DNA of 64,000 bases. Origin: Codonopsis lanceolata (taxonomy: Eukaryota > Streptophyta > Magnoliopsida > Asterales > Campanulaceae). Location: positions 76,289,254 to 76,353,253 of the forward strand of contig CM028378.1 of NCBI GenBank assembly GCA_013146195.2. The letters are read 5' to 3'. Both the position numbers and the translations under genes were made by a program. This document shows, one piece after another, positions 45,291-55,978 of this stretch; the first letter of the stretch is position 1; every line of letters begins with the position of its first letter. The notes beneath the pieces are model-generated. The model did not search any database. It saw only the letters and a list, made by a program, of their open reading frames with translations, and was not told the origin of the DNA.

Positions 45291-45490
45291 TTTCCTGAAA
45301 CAATATAAAAAGGGTTAGAAATAAAGATAGAATAAGAAAGGGAGAAGAAGTTTTGAAGAAACACTTTACTAGAAAGGGTTGAAGTTAGGGTTTTAAGAAA
45401 GTAAGGTTTGAAGAAGAAAGAGTTTTGGAGAAAGAGAATGAGGAATGAATGCTAGTAAAGTGAAGAAGGAGTATTTCTTTATATAAAGAG
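45291..45490 (-). promoter_or_regulatory. Possible internal promoter and splice acceptor before the third ORF
   Basis: On the minus strand a palindromic CTTTATATAAAG (about 45476-45487) is followed by about 180 bases of CT-rich leader (CATTCATTCCTCATTCTC, CTCTTTCTTCTTC). ATTGTTTCAG then stands five bases before the ATG of the third reading region. The first looks like a TATA box with a plant-style leader; the second is a good 3' splice site. Either could allow separate expression of the downstream ORF. Inference only. Confidence 0.4.
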
Positions 45491-45779
45491 TTTTATAAGT
45501 ACGGACACTTATGAAAGTGAGTGGGTTTTAAAAGATAAGATATGGAGTGTAGTGATAAAGTACACATAATTTTGGTTTTTGTGATAAAAAGAGTGATTTA
45601 TGACAGAGGGTAATTATCACAATGATGAGCCGTTTTTATGTATGCACGTCACTTCAACCGCCAGAGTTGGTGGGATAGTGGAAAGGTCAATTTGGCTTCT
45701 CAAGGAAGCTTCGCGAGTTTCAAGGAGTAATAAAAAGGCGGGAAATAAATAAAGGGGATTTATAATTATTTTAGAATAA

Positions 45780-46330
45780 ATCTCAGCTGAGATATGATCA
45801 ACTTTGATTTAAGGATCAGAGGCTACCTGAACGGTGACTATGATGTGAGTCACTGTGTTGTTAGCTAATGAAATTTTTGTCAGCTAATGAATGGAGAATA
45901 GAGATTTGTCAGCTGATCATATTTTGTTGACTTATGAGATGTCAGCTGTTGGCTGAACAATATCAACTGAGGGATGTCAGTTGTGAATATGTGTCAGCTA
46001 CTAGCTGACCATTTTGACAATCTTTGCAATGTTAGTCAAGAATTTGATTCTCAGCACAGTTCCAAGCAGAAGTGAAGATCCATTTTTGTCAGCTGATGAC
46101 TATTAATATTTGTCAGTTGGACAAGACTTGGATGATCAATCAAAATTTCAAAGCTGAAATACTTTATATGTCAGCTAATGGCTGACCAATTTTTGACGAT
46201 CTTCACAATGTCAGTCATTGCTTTGAAGAGTATAACTAGAAGACTGGAAAATGTCAGCTGATATAGTTTTGTCAGCTAGTTGAGTATCAGCTGACAAACT
46301 GAAGAATACTAATACCCTGTAAAGATTAGA
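45780..46330. repeat. Cluster of GTCAGCTGAC-like words
   Basis: In about 550 bases between the third ORF leader and RNase H, the word TGTCAGCT(G/A) or its close variants occurs at least ten times, often paired as TGTCAGCTACTAGCTGACC. The full palindrome GTCAGCTGAC and its variants also occur in the LTRs, in the integrase-RT linker (48045-48150) and in the gag-protease linker (49845-49935). No other function seen. Confidence 0.75.
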
Positions 46331-46346
46331 AATTCAAAGTACCTTT

Positions 46347-49140
46347 CTATGACATTATAAGCATTCCCAATTCACCTCTTAGAAATTCAAATCTATCAGA
46401 TTTTAGAGCTTTTGTAAAAATGTCAGCTAATTGAAATTCAGTGGGAACATATTCTAGCTGAACATTATCTTTTTCAACATGATCTTTTAAGAAGTGATAC
46501 CTTATGTCTATATGTTTGATTTTAGAATGCATAATAGGATTTTTAGAATCTGAAATAACAGAAGTATTATCACAATAAATAGGACATGTTCCCATTGGCA
46601 TTTCATAATCCAATAGTTGTTGTTTCATCCAAAGGATTTGAGAGCAACAGCTTCCAGCAACAATATATTCAGCTTCAGTAGTTGAGGTGGAAACTGATGC
46701 TTGCTTTTTGCATGCCCAAGATATCAGTCTGTTACCAAGAAACTGACATGTTCCACTGGTGCTTTTTCTGTTAACTCTGCAAGCTGCAAGGTCAGCATCT
46801 GTATATCCAAATAAGTTAAAAGAAGAGTCTCTTGGATACCAAATGCCAAATTTTTTAGTGTCAATCAAATATCTAATAATTCTTTTTGCAGTAATCATAT
46901 GAGATTCCTTTGGATTGGCTTGAAAACGAGCACATATACACATAACAAACATAATGTCTGGCCTACTAGCAGTTAAATAAAGGAGAGATCTAACTATACC
47001 TCTGTACTCAGTTGTATTAACTGGTTTACCTTTTTCATCAGTGACCAAGTGACATTCAACTCCCATTGGAGTGTTTGCTGAATTTGCTTCTTGTAGGTTG
47101 TATTTCTTGATCAGCTCTCTTGTGTATTTTGATTGATGGATAAAAATTCCTTCTTTAGTTTGCTTAATTTGCAAACCTAGAAAGTAAGTGAGTTCTCCCA
47201 TCATGCTCATCTCAAAATTTCCTTTCATGAGATTTTCAAATCTTTTACACAGAACTTCATTAGTAGATCCAAAAATAATATCATCAACATAGATTTGAAC
47301 TAGTAAGATATTACCTTTGTGCTTTAAAAAGAAAAGAGTAGTATCGATTTTACCTCTTTGAAATCCTTTTTCCATGAGGAATTTGGATAGAGTTTCATAC
47401 CATGCTCTTGGAGCTTGTTTTAGACCATAAAAAGCTTTTCTCAGCTTGTAAACATGGTCCTTCTTTTTGATGTCAAGAAAACCAGGAGGTTGTTCAACAA
47501 ACACTTGTTCTTGTAGATCTCCATTTAGAAATGCACTTTTTACATCCATTTGATATACCATGAAATCCTTGAAGGTTGCATAAGCAAGAAATAGTCTGAT
47601 GGCTTCCAGTTTGGCCACATGAGCAAATGTTTAATCATAGTCAATACCCTCCTCCTGTCTATAGCCTTGGGCTACTAATCTTGCTTTGTTCCTTGTAACA
47701 TTTCCATCTTCATCCAACTTGTTTCTAAACACCCATTTAGTTCCAATGACTTGTTGATCTGAAGGTTTTGGCACAAGTTCCCAAACTTTACACCTTTCGA
47801 ACTGATTTAGTTCTTCTTGCATGGCCTCAATCCATTGAGAGTCTTCTAAAGCTTCATCAATCTTTTTGAGTTCAATGGAGGAGACAAAAGCATGTGAATC
47901 AAGAGTTTCATTTCTGGAGCTGCTTCTTGTTCTTAGACCAGCAAACGAATCTCCAATGATGTTTGAAACTGGATGATGTCTGGCTTCCCTAATTTCTTTA
48001 GGAAGATCTCGAAGAGGTTCAGTTTGTAAAGGTGGAGAAAAGGGAATGTCAGTTGACTGAATAGTTTTAGAACCAAGTATGTCAGTTGACTGATCAACTG
48101 TGACAGGATTTGGATTGTCAGCTGGCTGAAAGTTGTCAGCATGCTGAAGCTCATTCTGAATATCTAAGGTCACAGTTGGAGGAATTGAGGATGAGGCATT
48201 ATTTTGAGTTGAACCAACATTGTTTCCTGTCTCAAAAATCTCAAAATTGTTAGTAACATCAGGAGTCTTAGTAGACTCAAATAAATTGGATTCATCAAAA
48301 GTAATATGCATAGATTCAACAATTACTTGAGTTTTTCTATTATAAACTCTATAAGCTCTACTATGTTTAGCATAACCAACAAAAATACCTTCATCAGCTT
48401 TTTCATCAAATTTACCTCTGTAATCACCACCATTGTAGTGAATGAAGCATTTGCACCCAAAATTTTTAAAGAAGGCAATGTTAGGTGTTCTTCCTCTCCA
48501 TAATTCATAGGGAGTCTTACCATGAGACTTGTTTATGAGAGATCTGTTTTGAGTGAAACATGTTGTGTTGACAGCTTCTGCCCAAAAATATTTTGGCAAT
48601 ATGGCTTCAGCTAGCATTGTTTTACCTGCTTCAATCAGCGTCTTGTTCTTCCTTTCAGCTACACCATTTTGCTGAGGTGTTCTAACTGCTGAAAAATTAT
48701 GATCAATTCCATGATCATCACAGTATGTATCCATGCCAAGGTTCTTGAATTTTGTACCATTATCAGATCTAACACTTATGATCTCACATTCTTTTTGAGT
48801 TTGAAGATTTCTGAATAGGGAAGTGAGAATGCTATAAGTCTCATCCTTGGATTGCATCATTTCAACCCATGTATACCTTGAGTAATCATCCACAACAACC
48901 AGAGTATACCTGTTTCCTCCCAAACTTGCAGTTGTAATGGGACCAAACAAATCCATATGAAGAAGTTCAAGAATTCTTTTGGTTGAAAGATATGGTTTGG
49001 GTTTGAAAGAAGCTTTTGTTATTTTTCCTAAAATGCAAGCATCACATTTTTTGTTAGTAGGAAAATTTATGGATGGAAACCCTTTTACCAAATCTCCTTT
49101 TGAAAGTTTTGAAAGATATTTAAAGTTCAAATGTGAAAGT
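46347..49140 (-). pseudogene. Copia integrase and reverse transcriptase/RNase H
   Basis: The minus strand reads in one frame. The integrase has zinc-binding HKRLSHLNF and CDACILGK, then the DDE core (LHMDLFGPI, VRSDNGTKFKN, QQNGVAERKNKTLIEAGKTM). A variable linker follows, then reverse transcriptase (WVFRNKLDEDGNVTRNKARL, YQMDVKSAFLNGDLQEQVFV, catalytic YVDDIIFG) and RNase H (GYTDADLAACRVNRKSTSGT, ASVSTSTTEAEYI), ending LGMLIMS at 46347. In-frame stops interrupt it just upstream of HKRLSH (near 49149, where W is usual) and after GIDYD (near 47631, where E is usual). These are probably single-base nonsense changes, since the catalytic residues are otherwise kept. Confidence 0.95.
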
Positions 49141-49148
49141 CTTTTGTG

Positions 49149-51973
49149 CTAAAGCCATGAAGTTTTTGAAGTATTATTTGCTGCTAAACAAATTTGAGTA
49201 CTGTTGTTTAAAGAAAGTAAATCAATAGCAAAAACATTTCTTTTTCTAGAATCGGTAAGTAAAACTTCATTTGTGATGCTGTTTTTGATAAAACAGTGAG
49301 TAGAAGAGAAAGAGCTGCTCATACCTTTATCACAGAATTGTGAGATACTTAAAAGATTATGCTTCAAACCTTGTACCAATGAGACATTTTCAATTTTAAT
49401 AGATCCCCTGATAATGGATCCATAACCTATAGTCTTTCCTTTTGAATTGTCTCCAAAAATGACAGAAGGTCCTTTCGCAATAATGTCGAAGAAGCTCACC
49501 GACCCAGTCATGTGCCTGGAACATCCACTGTCTAATATCCATTTGTCAGTTGATTGATCATCTGCCATTAAGCATACCTGAAATATGAATATTTAAATCA
49601 TGGTACCCTTTATACTTTTGGGTCCAAAGGGTTAGTTTTCTTTGGTAGCCAAACTTGTCTAAAATTAGGCATCTTGACTCTGTCAGTAGGTTTAAATCTA
49701 AATAGGTATTCATGAGACTGATGACCAAAAGTAGAATAAATATTGCATTTGTGATAACCAAGTTTATCAGTCATTTGAGGTGAATTCTTTGATTTTTTTT
49801 TGACTCGGCTTAGAGGTCTTAGCAGCAACAAAATTTATTGACTTGAACTTGTCAGTTGTCTTTCTTCTGAATCCTCCTCTTTTGTCAGCTGGATGACATT
49901 TGTCAATTGGCTTACATTTGTCAGTTGTTGCATTGGCTGACAGATTTAGAGGCTGGTAACGAGAAGACTGACAATTGTCATTGTTCAACTTATCCTTTTT
50001 GTTAATGGACTTCTTAAGCTGATTCATGTTTTTGGGATATTTGAAAGGTACACTGTTATAAGCTATTCCCTTATCCTTTTTTAGCAGAATCTTAGGTCCA
50101 CCATTTGACTGTCTGATTTCACAATTTTCATCTTCTTTTGAATATCCAAGACCATGTTGGTCTTCATGACTTTTCTGTTGACTGATGATTGTCTCAACAA
50201 TAGCTTTTGACTTTGAGTAAGTATCAACAACATTGGTCAGTCGAAGATTTCTTTCTACAAGGTCAGTAATCTGGGCATCTGAGATTTTTGCTTGAATCTC
50301 ACGTTTTTCATTGATACTTTTAAGTTGCAACAATTCTTTTTGCTGTACTTTATAAAGCTTATTGATCTTTTGAAGCTCACAGTTTTCATCAGAAATTCTT
50401 TTGAAATCACCAGATAGAGAAACATGAATTATTTGAAATGCTTCAAACTTGGAATACATTTCTTGCATTTGTTCCAATAGATCATCAACACTTGAGTCAG
50501 TAACCTTCTCCTCCTGTCTTTTTGACATATTGCTCATTTTGATGTCAACAGTCTTTGGAGAAGTTGACTTGATTTTTCTTTCAAGCTGACTTATAAATCC
50601 TTGTCCATAAAAAACATTTCCTATTTTCTTAACCACAAACTGATCAGGTTTGATGACCTTTGTCAGCTTGAGGTTTTTAATAGGTGAGCTTGTCAGCTCA
50701 TTATCAGACTCATTTGAATATTTCGGACTAGAAAAATCATTTTCTAAATCATATATGGCTGATTCTGCAACAAAACACATATTTGTTTCTTGCACAAAAT
50801 CAGTAGATTCATTTTCAGAATCTGTTTCAATCCATGTTGCAAGATTTTGATCTTCAGCAACCAAACCTTTTTGTTTTTCAAAATTTATGAGAGCTCTTTT
50901 GTAATATTCATTTTTGGTAAAAGGACAATTTGAAGCGAAGTGACCAGGTTTTCTACAATTAAAGCACAACAAATTTTCTTTCTCGTCCTTGTCTTCATTT
51001 GTTTTGAAGTAATGCTTTTGAAAGTTTGAAGTAGAAGGTCTTTGAAAGCTTGAGGAAGGTTTTTGAGGATTTGAAGAGGATTTTTGAAAATTTGCAGAAG
51101 GTTTTCGAAGTTCCTTTTAAAAGATTTAGACTTTCTAAACTGTCTAGCAAAAGCAGCAAATTCATCTTCATCAAAGTCATTATCTGACAGAGATGTAGAA
51201 GTTTTAGGTGTCTCTTCTTCAGCTTGAAGAGAAATACCTTTAAAATTTTTCTCAATTTCTTGAGTTTTGAAAACTTCATTTTCATAAATTTTTAGACTTG
51301 CAACAAGACTACATATATGAGTTTTGTTCAAGTCTCTTGCTTCCTTTATGGCAGTGACCTTAACATGCCATCTACTTCCCAAGCTACTAAGAAATCGCAT
51401 ATTCAAATCTTTCATACTATAGATTTTACCAAGAGAAGAACATCTATTACGTACCTCGAGAAATTTGTTGTAGGCACTTTTTAATGATTCTTTTGTGTCC
51501 TTCTTGAAGGCATCAAACTCTTGTATACAGTCATAGAGTTTGTTGTCCTTGGTGTTTTGGTCTCTTTCAACATATTCAACAAGAACATCCCAAATTTATT
51601 TGGCAGTGACACAGTCATATATTTGCTTATAGTTTTCATCAGGAACAACACTTGATAGAATGTGTACGGCTCTAGCATCCAGTCCATCAGTAATTTTATC
51701 TTCCTTAGTCCATTCTGATTGGGGCTTGAGAACAAATTCTTCAACTTCGGGCGCAAGAGGATTTATGGTGTCATCATCTGCAGTAGAAGATTTACCAACT
51801 TTAGTATTAATTTTCATTGGTTGCATATGACCATCTCTTACACATTCCATTAATCGTTTATCTATATTGTTCACATATCTTGTAATTCTTTCCTTCCAAA
51901 TATCAAAGTGATCTTCATCAAAAATAGGTACTTGAGTAACATTGTTTGATTGAAAAGCTTTTAAGGTTGCCAT
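49149..51973 (-). pseudogene. Copia gag and protease
   Basis: Gag starts at ATG 51973 (MATLKAFQSNNVTQVPIFDE, HFDIWKERITRYV). An in-frame stop at 51596 lies where AKEIWD is expected, and after it the same frame continues (IWDVLVEYVERDQNT, FLSSLGSRWHVKVTAIKEAR). A frameshift around 51000-51100 leads to the CCHC knuckle (CFNCRKPGHFASNC, near 50968) and a long Lys/Glu/Ser-rich region. The protease (WILDSGCSRHMTG near 49545, with NLLSISQFCDKG) follows after two small frame changes near 49770 and 49580. The protease active-site DSG is intact. Confidence 0.9.
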
Positions 51974-52024
51974 GATCGAGCTTTCAAGTTAAACTTGGAA
52001 AAATAATAATTTTTCAAAAAAGTG

Positions 52025-52038
52025 TGGCTCTGATACCA
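52025..52038 (-). other. Primer-binding site of the Copia element
   Basis: TGGTATCAGAGCCA on the minus strand lies two bases after the 5' LTR end and is complementary to the initiator tRNA-Met 3' end. Confidence 0.92.
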
Positions 52039-52040
52039 AT

Positions 52041-53099
52041 TGTAAGTCCAGTTGGCAACTTGACAAGGCTAGAGGGGGAGTGAATAGCCTTTTAAAAATT
52101 TTAGGGTTGACTTGTAAAACTTCTGAAAGTTGGTAGCGAAATTGAATTTTTGTCAGTCAGCTGAAGTTGGTCAGCTGACTGATGTTTTTATAGAAAGTCA
52201 AACTGATAAATATTGGTCATCTGGCTGACACAATTGTTTTAAGAATTTCTTTTGGAAATAGATCACTAGATATAAAAATGAACTGAAAAACAATTTATCA
52301 AAACAGATAATTAAACAGATTATGAAAGCGACTGACTGACTGACACTTAAGTAGATTAAGACTTCTTAAGTGTTGAGTCAGTTTGTAAGAGCGGATAAAA
52401 ATAATTGACAAGAGTATTGAAGTGGTTCACAGTATAACTGCTACGTTCTCTACCAATTTGGTCAGACTTGAATTTTGAAGTGCACTAATTTTATTAAAAA
52501 TCTATTTGATCTCTAATGGACTAGTGTACAACAAAAGACCAGTGTTTAGGGAGAATGATTGAATAACAATCAAACTTGTGAGACAAACTAATTGATTTCT
52601 AAAGAGTATGAAAAGGATCACCAGTGTTTGCCTAAACAATAGCTAGAACGAAATATTTAAAGAAGATTATCTAGTTAAAGTTTTCAAGAAGACTAAGGCA
52701 CAGAGAGAGTTTATTTTGAGAGTATATAGCTTCAGACTTCTATATCTTGTTCAAATGATTCTTGTGGGTATTTATAGATGTTCTTGAGGAGTAACTCTAG
52801 TAGGAACACATTTGAATTTGAAAATGTGTTTGGCAGATTATATGTATCTTCACAAGATCACAGAGATCATGTTGGAAAGATTATCTTACAGAATATCCAC
52901 CAAAAGCACAAAATGAGAAAGCGTCAGTACAAGTGAATGAAGTAAACAAAATGACACTAAAATATTATGGTCAGCTAAAACAAGTAACTGACAAAGAATT
53001 TTAAATCACATGCTGACCAAAAAGAAATAACTAAAAGTTTTTGGCTGACAACAAGTAGAATGATTTTAAGCAAATTTTATAATAATGCAAGATTCAACA
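52041..53099 (-). repeat. 5' LTR of the Copia element
   Basis: On the minus strand it starts TGTTGAATCTTGCATT and ends GACTTACA, 1,059 bp, paired with 41040-42107. Differences are spread along the length, including short indels. Confidence 0.95.
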
Positions 53100-53260
53100 T
53101 ACCCCTTATTATACTAATTATTACTAAGTATTATTATTAGTTAATGGTTGGAAAACAAAAAGTTTTTATGAATCAATAGTCATGCCTTCACAATTGAGAT
53201 TTAACGAAAATGGATGAGGTGGCACAAGCGCAACTATAGTTCTCCTCGGTCCTCACCAAC

Positions 53261-53261
<1 letters not shown>

Positions 53262-53305
<44 letters not shown>
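53262..53305. repeat. (AT)n(AC)n compound microsatellite
   Basis: An AT run passes directly into an AC run before ATACACATAG. Confidence 0.95.
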
Positions 53306-53309
<4 letters not shown>

Positions 53310-53487
53310 ATAGATTTAATTTATGGAGTGAGCTAACTACACCTAAAAATCTACACTCTAAACCCTATTTTTGTAATATATCGTACAAAATACAATACCT
53401 TAATGTAGAAAATGAGGCGTAGAAAGTGGATTTTGGAATATGGTTAAACTGGTTAGCATCCACCTTAATTTAATTATATAAACAAAG

Positions 53488-53762
53488 GGCCAAATTACTT
53501 TTTACCCCCTAAAGTTTCCACCAAATCCCATTTTGCCACCCATACTAAGACTTGTTTAACTTTAGCATTCAATGTTGTCATTTATCCCATTTAACCTCTT
53601 TCCATCTGTTGTCGTTTGAATCAAAACGTTAAATCACACGTGGTGTGGGTTATTTTCATCTTTTCCATTTGGGCTTAGGAAACCATCTAAAGTCTGCTGC
53701 TTTGACTCCAGTGTATTTTCCCCTTCTTCCATTTTGTTTCAACTTTCTCTCTCTACATTCAG

Positions 53763-53809
<47 letters not shown>

Positions 53810-54992
53810 AGGTCTTTTAATGGCAATTACAATTCCTAGAAAATTGGGTTTTCTTTACTAGAGCTTTGGACAACGACGATTCCTCACTTACCAGGTAATC
53901 ACTCTCACAACCAAAATATGGGGCCAGAAATTGCAAATGAGCAGGATCCAAGCTTCAGCTTCAGTTCGCCCTCAACAAGTCTAATTTAGTCTAAACTGCT
54001 CCTATGCAGAAGGAGTGGATTTCCACTTTGGTCAAGTGGACGAATTATGCTGCTCCTTTTTTATATCATACGTGAGATCAACGGTTGGTTTTCTTCTCCC
54101 CCTCGATGCAATTTGGTGCTCATTTGTTACGCGATAATCACGATAAATTTTTGTACTAGAGTGACATGGAATGGAATGAGCATTGTTCGTGGTTGAGCAC
54201 TAAAAGTTATTTTTTGCATGCGTCAATTGAAATTGAGCATTCTTTATTAAATTGAGTAATTTGAAAATTTTATGGCGATTAAATTTTCCAGACTCCAATA
54301 ATATCTACCTTATCCTCGTAGTCTTCGTGGCAGCAGAGTTTGCATTTGATGATGGATTTGCAGACATAATCGAGGTTTGTGGATTTTTCGGTGGCGAGGT
54401 AGGTGGTGCCGAATTGGCCTTGGCCGAGCTTGATGGTGTAATGGTATTGTAATGGATGGCTTTGAGGAAGAATAAATTGGGGAAAGTGGACAAACACTCC
54501 TCTCTCTCTCTCTCTCCCCCATCACTGTTTCTCTCTCTTACTCTCCTTTAATTGGGTTCCCTCCGGATAAGATTCTCTTTATGTGATGTAAATTCCAACA
54601 CTTTTTTCGGTGCCGGAAATTTCGGTGGGTTTATGGTTTACTTTTCCTTTATTTTATTTCTTTGGTTGGTTCCTTATTTTAAAAGTATATTTAAGTTGCT
54701 TCAAGAAACAGAGAGATATTAGAGCAAATAATGGGAAATCGAAATCGTTTATCTGGGTTTTATGATTTGAATGTATTGGAGATGGTGGTTGGTTTGAGGG
54801 AGATAGACAACATGAAAAAGGACGAAAATAATCCGTTTGTGGTCGATTTAACATCTTGATTCAAATGACAACAGATAAGAGGAGGTTAAATGAGATAAAT
54901 GATAATATTGAAATATTAAAGTGAGACAAATCTTAGTATGAGTGGCAAATTGAGATTTGGTGAAAGTTTTGGGAGTAAAAAGTAATTTGGCC
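53488..54992. mobile_element. Gene-carrying Mutator-like element (Pack-MULE 2)
   Basis: The ends are inverted repeats of about 150 bp (53488-53640 and 54840-54992). Both start GGCCAAATTACTTTTTAC and continue with similar words (TTTCACCAAATC, GCCAC(T/C)CATACTAAGA, ATCTGTTGTC). The 9-mers TAAACAAAG (53479-53487) and TAAACAAGG (54993-55001) flank it, a Mutator-size target duplication with one mismatch. The interior has no transposase, but holds a calcium-dependent protein kinase fragment, a GA microsatellite (53774-53807) and CT tracts. Confidence 0.88.
54279..54497 (-). pseudogene. CDPK kinase-domain N-lobe fragment in Pack-MULE 2
   Basis: The minus-strand frame reads YTIKLGQGQFGTTYLATEKS followed by TNLDYVCKSIIKCKL and HEDYED. 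This is the glycine-rich loop (GQGQFGTTY) and the invariant lysine motif (CKSI) of plant calcium-dependent protein kinases. Only about 55 codons of a ~500-residue kinase are present; no catalytic loop, activation segment or EF hands are encoded nearby. The frame continues upstream with an unrelated MFVHFPQFILPQSH sequence containing an ATG, so a short chimeric peptide is possible but unlikely to be active. Confidence 0.85.
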
Positions 54993-55017
54993 TAAACAAG
55001 GATATATATATGGACAG

Positions 55018-55464
55018 GATGACACTATTTAGCCCCCCTTTCCCTGTGAGTTGGCCATCCAAAAATTATCAAAATTCATTTTTCCTATTTTACCCTCCTT
55101 ATAAGTTGATCCTTCTCCATCGCGCCCCCCTTAAATTGTTCAACTAGAGCATGTCGAACAACACTGTGTTGTTCGACTAGAACATATTGAACAAAACTGT
55201 ATTGTTCGGCTAGAACATGCTGAACAATACTAAGTTTAATTTTTTAAAAATATTACCAAAATGTTTGGATCTTTTTGGTCGAACAACACAGTGTTGTTCG
55301 GTAGGCTCTATCCGAACAACACAATGTTTTTCGACCAAGGAGGTCCGAACATTTTAATTTTTTTTGGAAGTTAATTAAAAGGGTAAAATATGGAGTTTAA
55401 AATTTTGAGAATTTTTAGGGTTCTACCTATAGAACTCATTGGGAAAGGGGCTGAATAGTGCCAT
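55018..55464. mobile_element. MITE-like inverted repeat with internal palindromes
   Basis: The left end GATGACACTATTTAGCCCCC and the complement of the right end ATGGCACTATTCAGCCCCTT pair imperfectly, and the similarity extends inward (CCTATTTTACCCTC against its complement). The interior repeats palindromes such as CGAACAACACTGTGTTGTTC (about 55158-55178) and GAACAACACAGTGTTGTTCG (about 55282-55302). About 447 bp, no coding. No clear target duplication. Confidence 0.65.
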
Positions 55465-55978
55465 ATGGAAAAAAAACTATGAGATTGGTCAAATATGATC
55501 ATTTGACCCGATTGATGAATATTTATAGCATTTGACTAATCAAAGAAGATAAACCACTTGGTTAACATCATCAAAGAATTTTCGATTTTGGCATCGAGGA
55601 AACGATGCGTCTTGACATCGCATTATTGTATTTTTTTGTCTTAAAAAAATATATTAACTGATGCCTAGCATTAACATCAGCATTATCTAATTTTTTTGGT
55701 CTTTATTAATAATATTTTTGTCATTTGGTAACCAATTTGTAATTATATGAAATGACCATAAAAACATGTTTCATCCCACGTGAAATTAAAAAAAAAAAAA
55801 AAAAAAAAACCAACAAGAAGGTCGAGGAAGTCAGCGAGGAAGGCAAAGAGAGTGAGAGAGGACGGTCTAAATTTCCTTCAATCAAAACAATAATTCGACC
55901 AGATATATTTGCATTTGCAAATCTACCTTTTGGGTTTTTCGGAAATCGAAAAATTTAGAAAAAGGTGCTGAAAGTGCA
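55465..55978 (+). promoter_or_regulatory. Upstream region of the FYVE gene
   Basis: This contains AT-rich DNA, an A-run (55788-55809), an AG-rich tract and then the sequence up to the ATG at 55979. It presumably includes the promoter and 5' leader. I cannot point to a convincing TATA box. Confidence 0.4.

Larger units (their letters stand above)
41040..53099 (-). mobile_element. Full-length SIRE-like Copia retrotransposon
   Basis: Two LTRs (41040-42107 and 52041-53099) bound 12,060 bp. The pentamer TACCC lies on both sides (41035-41039 and 53100-53104), an intact target duplication. Reading the minus strand, the order is 5' LTR, PBS, gag, protease, integrase, reverse transcriptase/RNase H, a third reading region, polypurine tract and 3' LTR. 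This order (integrase before reverse transcriptase), the large size and the extra 3' reading region point to the SIRE/Maximus lineage. The two LTRs differ at several percent of positions by eye and the coding frames are broken, so it is an old copy, inactive by itself. Confidence 0.95.
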
